The notes below the pieces were generated by a model. It was not told the origin of the DNA. It was given only the letters and a program-made list of their open reading frames with translations, and did no database searches. 64,000 nucleotides of DNA from Prosapia bicincta (taxonomy: Eukaryota > Arthropoda > Insecta > Hemiptera > Cercopidae), in NCBI GenBank assembly GCA_036971475.1, contig JBAIZL010000001.1:286987925-287051924 (forward strand). Direction: 5' to 3'. How positions within the stretch are numbered: position 1 is the stretch's first letter; each line of letters opens with the position of its first letter. This document shows positions 35,334-46,919 of the stretch, piece by piece. The position numbers and the translations under genes were made by a program.

Positions 35334-36006
35334 TTTTGGCAACTTTGACTAGTTACTTGTTATTGTTTTATAGAAAAAATATAGCAGGGTTGGGTTGATC
35401 ACAGATAAAATGTATAGTACTTATATTTGAACTTATTTGTGTTTAATTTTCAAGTTAGATCATCTATGTTAAACTCTGGATTCAAACTACTGTATATTAT
35501 TAAATTTAAATCTGTGCTGTGTATTGAATTTCTAAAATTAGCGTCATATAAAAAAAACTTTCCATATTTAATTAATTCTAGGTAGAAGAATTTACTCTAA
35601 ACATTTTATATAACACATTATTTGAATTAAAAACCAACCCGTAGTATATATATAACATTTTCGTTATTTTATTTATACTTGAACTAGTCATATGTGGGTG
35701 CTCTTAAATCTTTTAACATCTGTTTCCCAGAACTAATGGAAACGGTGTTTTTGTTGTATTGACATTTAAATATGTTTTGGTATACAACATGTGTTCAAAA
35801 TTGTTATTTAGCAATGTTAGGTATATTTGTGTTAATTGAGTGCACTCAAATGTTTAAGCCATAGTTACATTTAAAAAATTAATAATAAGAAATATTTTTA
35901 AAGTATATGTGTTTTTATATTTGCTTTTTGTACCACAATACTAGATGAGTTTTGAGTTAACCTAGGCTATATATTTTGCAAGTGAAAGAAGTATTTATTA
36001 AGTCTA
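35334..36006. promoter_or_regulatory. Bidirectional intergenic promoter region, MOB4 / ING3
   Basis: The start codons of MOB4 (minus) and ING3 (plus) are 673 bases apart and face away from each other, so promoters and 5' UTRs of both must lie here unless unseen 5' exons exist. The sequence is AT-rich; I could not define TATA, initiator or factor sites. Confidence 0.6.
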
Positions 36007-37176
36007 ATGATGTTGTACTTAGAAGATTACTTGGAAATGATAGAGCACTTGCCACAAGAGTTAAGAGATAGATTTACAGAAATGAGAGAAATGGACCTTC
36101 AAGTTCAAAATTCTATAGATAGTTTAGAAAAAAGAGTGAAAGTGTTTTTTTCCATGGCTAAAAAAATGAAACCTGATGAGAAAGAGGCTGAATATGAAGC
36201 GATACGAAAAGATTATTATAAAACATTAGAAGATGCAGATGAAAAGATACAACTAGGAAATCTTATGCATGACTTAGTAACTAGGTATATACGTCGTTTG
36301 GATCAAGAAACACATAAATTCAAAATGGAACTTGAAGCCGATCATCCGGGAATTACTGAAATTCTTGAAAAACGTTCTCAAGAGTTAGATCAACCACCAT
36401 CAAGTCAAAAAGAAAATAGATATTCTTTTCCTACAACAAGAGCTCCGCATAATGAGCGACGTAATGAAATATCAGCCGAACATAAAAGAATAATGAACGT
36501 TGAAAAAATACTACCAGAACTGAGATTAGCAGCGGCGGCACCTCCGCCAGTTTCTCAAATTGTTAATGTTCCATCTGCAGCACCTGCTCCAGTTAATTAT
36601 AACCTTGGACATATGGGTGCAGGTGGAACTGCCATTGCTGCAGCAGCATCTCAAGCTATTGCAGCCACACAACAAATGCAGCAAGGGCGGCGTACTGCAA
36701 GCTTAAAGGCATCTTATGAAGCAATCCATTCAGCTGCTGGTGGAGCTACAGGTGTTGGAAGTGGGAGCAGCGGTGCTCACGAATTGAGTATTAGTAAAGA
36801 ATTGGCAGGAGCTGCCCAAACAGCCATTGCAGCTATTCAGGATACTAATAAAAAACAAAAAAAGAAGTCAAATATCACTACAAGTAACACATCTATAACA
36901 ATTCCTAGTGTTCCTTTGGCAGTAGCAACACCCCTTCCAAGTCCAAGTGAACCATCAACATCAGAGCGGCCAGATTCTTCCTACGATCCCAATGAGCCTC
37001 GGTATTGTATTTGTAACGAAGTTGCTTTTGGTGATATGGTAGCTTGTGATAGTAAGACATGTCCATATGAATGGTTCCATTATCAGTGTGTTGGAATTAC
37101 TGATCCTCCTAAAGGGAAATGGTATTGTCCGCAATGTAATGCTGCTATAAAAAGAAGAGGTTCTCGAAAGATGTGA
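36007..37176 (+). CDS. ING3: ING3, inhibitor of growth protein 3 (PHD-finger chromatin reader)
   Basis: The uninterrupted frame encodes 389 residues. The N-terminal ING domain (about 2-110) is nearly identical to the family ([58 protein letters not shown]). An Ala-rich middle has the conserved [13 protein letters not shown] element, and a C-terminal PHD finger runs from 332 to 381 with Cys334, 336, 347, 352, His358 and Cys361, 374, 377. Known role: a subunit of the NuA4/TIP60 histone acetyltransferase complex that binds H3K4me3 through the PHD finger. The second ATG (36010) matches the usual MLYLEDY start. It is intronless here, although its neighbour MOB4 has four introns. The TGA stop (37174-37176) sits inside a GTGAGT donor-like hexamer (see the candidate exon at 48247). 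Confidence 0.96.
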   Translation: MMLYLEDYLEMIEHLPQELRDRFTEMREMDLQVQNSIDSLEKRVKVFFSMAKKMKPDEKEAEYEAIRKDYYKTLEDADEKIQLGNLMHDLVTRYIRRLDQETHKFKMELEADHPGITEILEKRSQELDQPPSSQKENRYSFPTTRAPHNERRNEISAEHKRIMNVEKILPELRLAAAAPPPVSQIVNVPSAAPAPVNYNLGHMGAGGTAIAAAASQAIAATQQMQQGRRTASLKASYEAIHSAAGGATGVGSGSSGAHELSISKELAGAAQTAIAAIQDTNKKQKKKSNITTSNTSITIPSVPLAVATPLPSPSEPSTSERPDSSYDPNEPRYCICNEVAFGDMVACDSKTCPYEWFHYQCVGITDPPKGKWYCPQCNAAIKRRGSRKM

Positions 37177-37536
37177 GTATTAAGTTATATAATTTTGTTA
37201 CTTATTGTCTTTAATGAACATTTTTTTGGGAATCTAGTGGTATAAAAAATGTTCTATCACCAAATATTATACATATAGCTATATCAAAATTAGGTAATTA
37301 TTGACATTCCACACATATCCATATTTGTAAAAACAAAAGTGTTAGGGGCATAGAAAAAATAATAAAACTTTGTGCTAATATCCCAAAACTTTTTACACAA
37401 AAATATTTGTAACAAATTAACTAGGACATAATACACCCAAAACGTCTTTAAAAAAATGTTTTATTGAATAAAACCGAGCACTAAAAGCTGTACAATATTA
37501 TAATATTACTACAAACTATCCATTTGAGATGGATTA

Positions 37537-38765
37537 GTTTTTTGGGTAATTGTTTCGACGTACGACTACCGCTATTTTCGTGAAATGTTTTAACTTTTCT
37601 TATGTATTTTTACGTCCTAGACATGAATCCAACATTATTTTTTGTCGCTGACGCCGTTTTTTTAAAATATACTTAAAAAACATAACCTAAATTAACCTTT
37701 ATTGACGTACGGCTGCCACTATTTTCGTGAATTTCTTTTTACTTTTCTTATGTTTTTTTACGTTTTTACATATATACGTTCTTACATTTTTATGTATTTT
37801 TGTAAAAGTTACTTTATTTCACATTTTAAATGTTAGGTTGTAATGGCATGTAGGCCTATAGTGTGAACCGTGCACTCAGTAGCTACAGCGCACTGCACTA
37901 CGTCTAAATTTGTAATTTTATACAACATTACTATAAACCTACATTAAAATATACGTACGAAGTATCCAGTCAGGATAGATTTGGTAATAATTTTATTCAA
38001 CATTACTATCTATTTTTATTAAATTATACCTACGAAGTATTCAGTCAGGATAGATTTGGTTATAGTTTTATACAACATTACTATATACCTACATTAAAAT
38101 ATATGTACAAAGTATCCAGTCAGGATAGATTAGGTAATAATTTTATTCAAAATTACTATCTACGTTTATTAAAGTATACCTACGAAGTATTCAGTCAGGA
38201 TAGATTTGGTTGTAATTTTGGTAAATAATACACTTATTGCCGATGCAGAAAATTACAACCAAATCTATCCTGACTGAATACTTCGTAGGTATACTTTAAT
38301 AAAAATAGATAGTAATGTTGAATAAAAATTTTTACCAAATCTATCCTGACTGGATACTTTGTACGTATATTTTAATGTAGGTATATAGTAATGTATAAAA
38401 TTACAAATTTAGACGTGGTGCAGTGTGCTGTAGCCCGGTTCACGCTATAGGCCTACATGCCATTACAACCTAACATTTAAAATGTGAAATAAAGTAACAC
38501 AAAAATACATAAAAATGAACGTGCATATGTAAATACATAAAAATACATAAGAAAAGTAAACAAAAATTCACGAAAATAGCGGTAGTCGTACGTCAATAAA
38601 AGTTAGTTTAGGTTACGTTTTTTTAAGTATATTTTTAAAAAAAACGGCGTCAGCGGCAAAAAATAATGTTGGATTTGTGTCTAGGACATAAAAATACATA
38701 AGAAAAGTAAAAACATTTCACGAAAATAGCGGTAGTCGCACTTCGAAACAATTACTGTTTTTTGG
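37537..38765. mobile_element. Foldback element with tandem subrepeats and 9-bp target duplication
   Basis: Two long inverted arms meet near 38233. The outer ends read GTAATTGTTTCGA(C/A)GT(A/G)CGA and are flanked by the 9-bp direct repeat GTTTTTTGG (37537-37545 and 38757-38765). Each arm carries the terminal segment twice, about 150 bp apart (GACTACCGCTATTTTCGTGA). The inner left arm has four tandem units of about 73 bp built on AGTCAGGATAGATT; the right arm has two. No coding sequence is present. A 9-bp duplication and long terminal repeats are reminiscent of MULE-type foldbacks, but no transposase links it to that group. Confidence 0.85.
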
Positions 38766-39882
38766 AAAAAATATTTTTCTTAAATAACGAACTTGGTGAT
38801 TAATAAAAACTGTTGTTACATGAATGAGATCCTTGTTTCATACTGGAATAAAAAAATATAGGAAAATGGAGGCTACTTCACTAGTCAAGTTGAATTAACA
38901 AAAATGCTATTGTACTGTTTTTATAACTAAATTCATTCTAAGTAGCAATACATAAATTTATTGAATTTTGTAGTCCATTGCGTTCTTTGAAACGTAATTA
39001 ATCACTTTTACATTACTTTATCACTATCCGAACTTTAATTTATTTTGTAAGTATATATTTTATTTTATTATTATTTTTTTTTTGACAATATCAATTGCAT
39101 GTAGAATGTCAATAATTACTCAAAAGTGGTGTTATCAAAATATGAAACAGTTAATATTAAAGGGATAACTACTGCATTGTAGCTATTGCGTGTATTTGTA
39201 TATTGTGGTTTTGGTACCTTTTGCGATCCCCATCTCAGTGCCAATTTAAATACCAATTAAAATTTTACCTGGGGATGTAGAAAATTATTAGGGTAAAGAT
39301 ATTTGTTAAATATCTCACCATAAGTAATATTGGAAACAAATTAAACCCAGCAATAAATTATGTTTTTAGGAATACAATAAACTCACGTAATTCCCACCGC
39401 AAAATAATCTAACTATACAAACACAATAAAACTTAATCAACCAAAGGATTCTTTATAAAGCCGAGCACTAGTGGCATAATATTTTTCACTTATGACAATA
39501 TCAACAAGCAAATCGTCATGAACAACACATTTTCAAAATAATTTTTTTCATGTTATTCAACAATATAATCTAAACTAGAAAATGTGATTATAAGTGTTGC
39601 AAACCAAGAATGATATAAAAGATTGAAAAAATAAAAACTGCCTAAAATTACCAACAGATGTATAAGACTTGATGTTTTGTAATATAACAGAGCATTATAT
39701 TATACTAGAATACTATAACTTATAACTATATTACAATAAACTAAAAACCATCCCATTAGGATTAGATTTGTTAGAAAAACAAAATAATAACTATGATAAT
39801 GTAAGCTAACTAAATAAGACAACGAATCTATATTCATAAAAATATAGGTTTCATTTATTTCAGGAATAGGTTGTTTTTTTTT

Positions 39883-40640
39883 CTAATTCCTTCTATTAGC
39901 TCACACTCTCCTGACTATACAAATTCCTCCTCTATATAACTTGTACAAATTTTCAATTGTTAATAAAATAAACTTTTAGTTAATCCAAACAAGTTCAAAT
40001 ACATTTTTCTAAACCTATAGCGCATGAAAATTTATGTTAATACAGTTTTTCCAAATATTTATCTAATAATTAAATTATAAAAATTTGAGGGGCTTAGGTC
40101 AGATTCGAACTGAGTATCTTCGTGTTCAAAGTCCAGCGTGCTTTGGCAGTGCGCCAACATTCCCATAGCTAGAAATCTAATTCTCAAAGATGTATATATG
40201 AATTTTTCTTATGCTCCCATCAGGTTGTCCTCGAAACCTCCATTGCACAACCTTGAATTGATATCAAGATTACCACACAATATCAAATTATGCTCTAGGA
40301 TTAAAAATGAATGAAAAGAATAAAATTAACAAACATTCAGAATTAACGGTATCGGACCTTGCTTCACAATTGAATAATGCTAAAGGAAAGTGAAAAGAAA
40401 CTACAATACAATGCAAGTGATGAAAGAAAAAGAGTACCAACAAAAATAATAGTCCAACATATATAGAAAAAAAAATGGAAAATTGCAATGAAATTTGCTT
40501 TCTATTTTGCCATTTAATATTTTTATTGTGATATTTGTATATACTTATTTATATTAATTGTAATTATAAAATTAAAATAAACTGAAAACAATTTTTTTTG
40601 TGTTGATTCAAGTAGGAATTGACTTTAAACAAATTTGTAT
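39883..40640 (-). repeat. Dispersed repeat R1, copy 1 (carries a tRNA-like core)
   Basis: It is the inverted counterpart of 43960-44645; matching blocks include TATTAGCTCACACTCTC at one end, the tRNA-like segment, TAGCATTATTCA(A/T)TTGTGAA and the ATTAATTGTAATTATAA-type end. It is about 760 bp, non-coding; the minus frame at 40288-40488 is chance. Confidence 0.72.
40089..40164 (-). repeat. tRNA-derived SINE-like segment
   Basis: Minus strand: GGGAATGTTGGCGCACTGCC, then AAGATACTCAGTTCGAATCT and a CCC-rich end. A B-box-like GTTCGAATC and a weaker A box are in tRNA-like spacing. It is homologous to 44436-44511 and too degraded to be a working tRNA. Confidence 0.5.
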
Positions 40641-41969
40641 TGTTTCAACCAAACATATCGTAAACTGTTTTATATTTATTTTTATTATAGGTACATTGCA
40701 ATGTAGTTAAATATAATGCTTCTGTTTTACAAAGAAAAGAAGAGTTTATAAAGCAAGGTTTTATTTCATTGACAATTATTAATATAAATTTCTTTTATTA
40801 CCGGCTTAATATTATTATATCTTAAATATTAATGTACCAGTTTTTGGTGTGTGACATTTAGAAACCTTTTGTGTTCTTAAATAAATTTTTAAGTAACACT
40901 TGTAAAAGAAAAAAATATCGGGGTTAACTATGTCAGGCTATACTACATTATAAAACAATGTAATGGTAACAAAGTAACCAGGAAGGTTAGGTTTGGTTTG
41001 AGTTAACGCCTTTGAAGAGTTTGTTAAGGACTTTTTAGTGTATTTTATTAAAAAAATGTTCAAGTTTTAAGGTATCAATACTAAATTGTAATATTTTACC
41101 ATATATGTAAGATGTCTGCATTGCCTAATAAAATGTTGATTGTGATATCATGTTACTAAAAATAGAAAACTATTATAATTCGTAGTTTCTTTTTTGTAAA
41201 AACTATTATTTATTATAAGTAGCAGTTAATATGCTGAGTGTTATAGTTTTATTCCATTCATAATGTTAGGGAGTCTGTGAGACTTACATAATAGTATATA
41301 ATTAAGCTTTTCTATTAAATAGAACCTAGTACAGTATTTGAATGCAAGCTAATAATTTATATGTAGAACAAACAGAATAATATATTGACTTTATTTTTTG
41401 AAAATTAGATGAATACCAAGCCTGTTTTAATAAACCATATATTTTCCACCTAAAATAATGTATAGTTTTGATGACTGGATTATTCTATCTAAAATTCATT
41501 TTGAAAAGTTTATAAATGTGTAGATGTGCTATAGTTATATTTCTCTTTACCCTGTTCCAGAAATATTTATTATTTGCAATATTATTCAATTTCTAATATT
41601 ATGTTTAGTGTTTCTGTAAAAAGTTCTTCATCTTAGTTTTGATAATTGTATACTGTATATACACAATCTCTAAGATTCACTAGTTTCAAAACTTTGAAGA
41701 ATGTTTTAATGAAACAAAGCACTTTTTTATTTGTACATTATTCAATATAGATTTAATATACATTGTAATGATATAATGTGTTCTATATGAAAATATCCAG
41801 TTAATTTTGGTAAACAAATAAAACAAAATAAATTTACTATAACATAAGCGATTGTGTATGTCTAATTTTTTTGGTATTTGTTGCAAGACTAAGTAAAATA
41901 AATGCTACTGGTTCAGTTCAACAATCATTGAACATAGGTTTTAGATTTTTTATTTTATTTTTTATAACT

Positions 41970-42020
41970 AAACCAAATCTATCCAGACTTGATACTTTGT
42001 AAATATATTTGTATGGTGTT
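41970..42020 (-). repeat. Solo foldback subrepeat unit
   Basis: ACCAAATCTATCCAGACTTG and the following GATACTTTGTA match, with a few changes, the 73-bp unit inside the foldback at 37537-38765, showing that unit is dispersed. Confidence 0.55.
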
Positions 42021-42624
42021 ATATTATGTAAAATCCAAAACACACTGACAAAATCTGATAGAAAGTATATATTTGGTCAACATGCTCATGTTTTTTAAAA
42101 TATCATTCTATATCTGGTCCCTAAATTCTCAAATAAAACACAAACAGTGGTTCTGTAACTTGAAACTTGACAATAAACAACCAAATACTCATAACATTCA
42201 AATATATACATAATATATTAGAAAATATGTACATAAAATTTTAAAAATCATAAAAGTTACTAAGTTTAAAAACGCCTCAAATATTCTTAGTTCTTGAATA
42301 TTGTAGTCCATTATGTTCGGTGAATCTTATTAATCACTTAACACTTCAGTAGTCGCGTGGGTTCTCCTAGGACCCCAGACGTTTTGTTTTGTGTTTGTTT
42401 TTGTTTTGCGTCACTGGATGACCTTGACAGTCTCAGTAGCTTCTCCCTCACTATTTCTGAGTATGCTAGTGTCACGTCAGCTTTCCTTGTCTCTAGCCAG
42501 TTGAGTTAGAAACATTTGAACGTAACGCTGCACTGCTTGGGGGACTGTGGACCTCCACGCGGCTACTCGTGCATCTGATTTTTTCAAAAAGTTATTTTTT
42601 TAGTTCTATATTTTAACCTGTGAA

Positions 42625-43090
42625 ATGTCGTTACATGATCGGGAAAGTTTACAAGTATGGTTAGAACGAGATCAAAAACAATTACGCATTTGGTTGGACG
42701 AAACTATGAGTGATAATTAGGAGATATTGGGATCTGATGATCCTGGCGAAGCAGGAGAGGACTGAATGTTTCCAGGAGGGATGAACTGGATGATGGTGAT
42801 AATGATAACGAGAATGATAATAACAACAACGAAGTAGAGGAAACCTATTATAATAACAGACTATAATAACACGAAATTCGGCGTTGATATACTCGATAAG
42901 ATGTGTCACCAATATGATGTTAGTAGGAATTCCAGAAGATGGCCATTGACACTTTTTTTCACCTGATGAACATCGGAGGTGTGATTGCAATAAACATTTT
43001 GCGCAAACACCCATTTCAATAATATTGTCAGACAGGAATACCTCACCACACTAGCAATCGAGTTACTGAAGCCAGTTCTCGCCATCGGGC
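42625..43090 (+). pseudogene. piggyBac transposase remnant (N- and C-terminal pieces)
   Basis: MSLHDRESLQVWLERDQKQL opens the frame and stops at TAG near 42718. Acidic low-complexity sequence follows, then TKFGVDILDKMCHQYDVSRN and RRWPLTLFF, the conserved C-terminal piggyBac block that holds the last catalytic Asp. IVRQEYLTTLAIELLKPVL follows in another frame. Nearly all of the DDE core is deleted. Confidence 0.82.
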
Positions 43091-43559
43091 GAGTATGAAC
43101 AATATTCCTAGAATACTACAGGTAAAATGCAAGTGGCCCAGTCATCAAAAAACTGTTAGCGAGAGATGTTTTTGAACAATCAATACTAATCTGTTTTTTG
43201 TTTTTATAAGTGAAATTGTTTGATCTGGAAACAATTTTTAAGGATATGATTTGAATAAATGAAACTATTTGATTGAAATAGACTAATTGTATTTCAAAAA
43301 CGATCCCTACCTTGTCCCCTAGTTATCCCTTATATTGATACTGGTCGATACTACTGACCGAATAATTATCACATTTCGTCGTCTTTTGAACGACTGTATG
43401 AATTTATCTCCCACCACAGTGGTTCAGGAGCAGAGACTCTGGCTAGTAAGTTAAGGCGAGCGTAGCGAGCCTGGTATCAGGTAATTACTATAAAATTTGA
43501 TCAAGTCATTGCAATACTATGTTGGGAGATATTATACTCATAAATAAAGAACCAGTTCC

Positions 43560-43562
<3 letters not shown>

Positions 43563-43640
<78 letters not shown>
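43563..43640. repeat. (TA)n microsatellite, about 78 bp
   Basis: A long uninterrupted TA/AT tract near the right end of the piggyBac remnant; it is likely to be length-variable. Confidence 0.95.
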
Positions 43641-43643
<3 letters not shown>

Positions 43644-43740
43644 TATATAATATATATTATATTATATACTGAGTGGGGTAGAAAAAGACCCCACGTGAGC
43701 ACTCAAGTCACGATAATAGGCACGGGTACTGGAGTGTTAA

Positions 43741-43905
43741 ACAATAGTTTATGACTATCTGAACTTTAAATTTTGTAAATTTGTTAAAACTTACTGAGAC
43801 AGAATTTGTTAAGTTTTAACAAATTTACAAAATTTAAAGTACGGATAGTCATAAACTATTGTTTAAGTGATTAATAATATTCTTAGTTGTTGGTTCATCC
43901 TATTT
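43741..43905. repeat. PLE-terminus palindrome (target of the piggyBac)
   Basis: ACAATAGTTTATGACTATCT through AACTTACTGAGACAGAAT mirrors itself around 43807 and ends TTTAAGTGATTAATA. The sequence is the 3' terminus of the PLE fossil C family (compare 47550-47610). The outer part of the left arm lies beyond the piggyBac at about 42290-42337. Confidence 0.75.
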
Positions 43906-43959
43906 CATAATAATTTTTCACAGTTACTAAATTTGTTACTAAACAAGTAATATAGTTTT

Positions 43960-44645
43960 TTTTTAAAAGTCAGTTCCAACTTTAATCAACAGTGACAATG
44001 TTATTTTAGTTTTTTTAAATTTTATAATTACAATTAATATAAATATGTATATACATATGTCAGAATAACAATATTAAGTGGCAAAATAGACAGCAAATTT
44101 CCTTGGAATTTTCTATTTTCCTTTCTACGTATAGTGTTGGTCTGTTATTACGGTTTGCTGCTATTTATACGCTTTCTTTTTTTTGTTGCTTGCATTGTGT
44201 TGTAGTTTCTTTTCACTTTCCTTTAGCATTATTCATTTGTGAAGGAAGGTTCGATATCGTGAATTAAGTTTGTTTATTTCATTCTTTTCATTCATTTTTA
44301 TTCATAAAGCATTATTTATGATATTGTGTAGTAATCATGAGAATAATTTAAGATTGTACAATAGAGGTTCAAGACAACCAGATTGAGGCAAAAGAAAGGT
44401 TCATATACATCTTTAAGAATTAGATTTCTAGCTATGGGAAAGTTAGTTCAGTCCCAAAGCACTAGATTTTGAACATGAAGATACTCCGTTCGAATCCGAC
44501 CTAGACTCCCCAAATTTGTATAATTTAATTATTGAATAAATATTTGAGAAAACTGTATTAACATCAATTGTCATCCACTATAGGTTAAAAAAATGTATTT
44601 GATCTTGTTTGGATTAATGAAAGTGTATTTTATCAACTAATTTTC
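43960..44645 (+). repeat. Dispersed repeat R1, copy 2 (inverted relative to copy 1)
   Basis: Reverse-complement homologue of 39883-40640, about 700 bp, truncated before the terminal GAGTGTGAGCTAATAG block. It contains the better-preserved tRNA-like segment at 44436-44511. Confidence 0.72.
44436..44511 (+). repeat. tRNA-derived SINE-like segment, better copy
   Basis: It opens GGGAAAGTTAGTTCAGTCCC, whose TAGTTCAGT matches an A box, continues through an anticodon-arm-like CTAGATTTTGAACATGAAG, and has a B box in CGTTCGAATCC, followed by a CTCCCC end that can pair with the opening GGG. It is a tRNA relic, not a functional tRNA: the D arm and acceptor stem are imperfect. Confidence 0.55.
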
Positions 44646-44906
44646 ATTAAGTTGTAATGCTTCACCATAAAATTCACAAGAAAATTCTTTATGTAACAGA
44701 ACAGTGGATGTCTAAATATAAATGAGAGAGCACTTTCTCTGGAAATAGTTTACATGCCAAAAGTTTATCAATGTTGGGTTATTGTGTCTATTGTTCATAT
44801 AATAAGTAAATATAACAGAAGTGGTAGTTCAATCATCAGCCCCAGCCTTCAGAAAAATGCCATTATTACTATTTATTACACTTTACTACTTATTATTACT
44901 ATTTAT

Positions 44907-44999
44907 TACACTTAGAGGAAACGTTTTTGTCTTACGACTTCTTCAGCCTCAAGAGCCTGAAGAAGTAGTAGGACGAAAACGTTTCCTCTAAGTGTAAAC
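44907..44999. repeat. Hairpin of two inverted hammerhead-like motifs
   Basis: Two 46-bp arms (TTACACTTAGAGGAAACGTT ... CTTCTTCAG and its mirror) meet at 44953. Each arm reads CTGAAGAA, a stem II (GTC-GTAA-GAC on the minus strand, 44915-44950; GTAGTAGGAC on the plus, 44953-44988), then AAAA or GAAA, self-complementary AACGTT and a closing CTC. CTGAAGA satisfies the hammerhead CUGANGA core. There is one extra A before stem II. Confidence 0.6.
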
Positions 45000-46919
45000 T
45001 AACAGTTTAACAAACTTTAGTTAACAAAAAGTCTGGATGCAAGTAATATCAAAGTGTAATAAGTAATTAACAACCAGCTCGTCAAGAACAGCAACAAGAT
45101 TTTGATATTAATATTATATGACTATAGACTACTAGCAGCCAGTATAGAAAAAGAAATTAACACTAATAGTTTTTTCATATAACTAATTTTTCAATTTTAT
45201 CAATAGTTACATTGTGCGTTGTAAAATAATAATTTTACCTAGTCATAAGAGGATGTTAGCTATGTTTGTAATTGTTATAGTAGTCAAAGTTATGTTATAC
45301 ACTAATAAGTTGAGAATTTCAGTGTTATGCCATTCCTATCAACTAGAAATGGCATTTCTATCAGTCGATCTTATTGACACGTTTTGGAGAAAATCCATCA
45401 TTTAGAACTTTGTATTTACTCATCTGACTGATAGAAGACGTAGTAAATTCTGATGATTGAAGATTTGCTGAAACAAGCTGAATAGTGGAAAACTATCACT
45501 CTCAACATATTGTGTGTAAATTTAGGTTGAGTTGAGAATGGGATAAACAATAAAAGTGCTGATATAAACAAGTGTGGCATTTCAATGTATGTTCAAGTGT
45601 TTTTTGTTTGTATTTCTAAAATGTTAACCACTATTTTTTATTGTTACATTTATAGTACCTTTTTTGTTGAAAATGTGTTTTTATATTATATACGTAAATA
45701 TGAAGAAAGTTGGAGGATGTATCATATATTGTTTATAATTATTGCAGTTTCAACAAATATGAAGAGATTTTGAGTTTAATGTTCAGACACTTAAAACACT
45801 TATATACTAAAAGACAGGTTCAGCCACCAAAATCAAATGAAAAAGTCATTTTTTTCAAAAATAAATCCATAATTTTGATTAAAAGTATAAATAATTTTAA
45901 AAAAGTACCATCATGAGTAAAAAAAATCATAAAACTTTCACAAGAATAACAATTACTGTTTTAGTTTGGTACAGGGAATTTTAAACAAATCCTGCTAGAC
46001 AGTAGAACAATGCAGATCATAAATCAGAAGGAAAACATCTTTTTACAAACCATATCTGGAAACCCTTCCCCAATTCAGCATTATCTTCAGTGATAATGGG
46101 GACAGGTCATGCTTCATGTTAAATGAGTAATGAATGTTCTTGTTGGATCCACATTGCATGTTGGAAAGATTTTGTTGGTGAGAATGGAAGGTATCTTCTA
46201 AGTTCAGTTTTTGTCTTTACCTAGATTTATATATGTTACCACCAAATATGCAAGTGGAAAGGTATGTTTCTGGGACATACAATTGAGACAAAAAGAGGAT
46301 TTATTTTTTCCAATGATTGGAAGTAGTTAATCATGGAGTATAAGATGATATTAAGAATAATTTTGTATCGATGAAACAACTGATTAAATTTCATGGGAAA
46401 AAATACTGAGGTAATGCTTTCAGGGGTGAGGGAATTTAAGGGATGATTGACACAAAAAAACACTATTTATGATTGAAACCTAACTAATTAAGTCTTGGTC
46501 AATGGGGTGGACATGGCTGCGTTTAAAATCTATTACTATAGCTATTACTATTAGTGAAATGGAAGTGGTACAAAGAGAACAGAGTTTCTTCTACACAGTA
46601 GAAAAAGGAGCTGTCTTGATATTTTATCTATATGCTTGATTTTTTTAAAATTTGGCCTAGCATACAGACATTTACATTCCTCAAGATTTTTTTTATTTGT
46701 GTTGAATGTCCTTAAAGCTTTTTATCATAAACAGAAGATTGTTTTTCATTTGTCATTCTATTGTGGTTTAAGTGGATTTTTTACCTGTGCAATTAATAAA
46801 AATCATCATTAGGAGTTTGGTAATCATTATTTATTGACATGAATTTGATAATCAGTGACATTAGTTCTTCAGTGATATTTTTTGCAGTTGGCTTTCTTTA
46901 GAATTCAAATTAAAAAAAT
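45000..46919. other. Intergenic or ING3 intron sequence, nothing recognised
   Basis: AT-rich; short open frames at 45214-45405, 45585-45773 and 45710-45916 look random in composition and match nothing I know. Confidence 0.4.

Larger units (their letters stand above)
42338..43740 (+). mobile_element. Internally deleted piggyBac element, 1.4 kb
   Basis: TTAA target copies bound the element (42338-42341 and 43737-43740). Ends read CACTTCAGTAGTCGCGTGG and, mirrored, CACTCCAGTACCCGTGCC. A transposase N-terminus (42625) and C-terminus (about 42855-43085) are joined with the catalytic centre missing. A long TA microsatellite (43563-43640) lies near the right end. It is inserted in a PLE-terminus palindrome whose other arm (43856-43905) preserves the unoccupied TTAA site. 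Confidence 0.88.

Noticed and set aside
37900..38400. CRISPR-like array of regularly spaced repeats
   Set aside because: The 73-bp units are tandem repeats inside a eukaryotic foldback, with no variable spacers, and half are inverted.
42682..43014. 110-codon minus frame in the piggyBac
   Set aside because: The plus strand carries recognisable piggyBac transposase blocks; the minus frame is their shadow.
44436..44511. Functional tRNA gene
   Set aside because: A and B boxes are present but the acceptor and D stems do not pair properly, and a diverged copy sits in the same repeat at 40089; a SINE-like relic is more likely.
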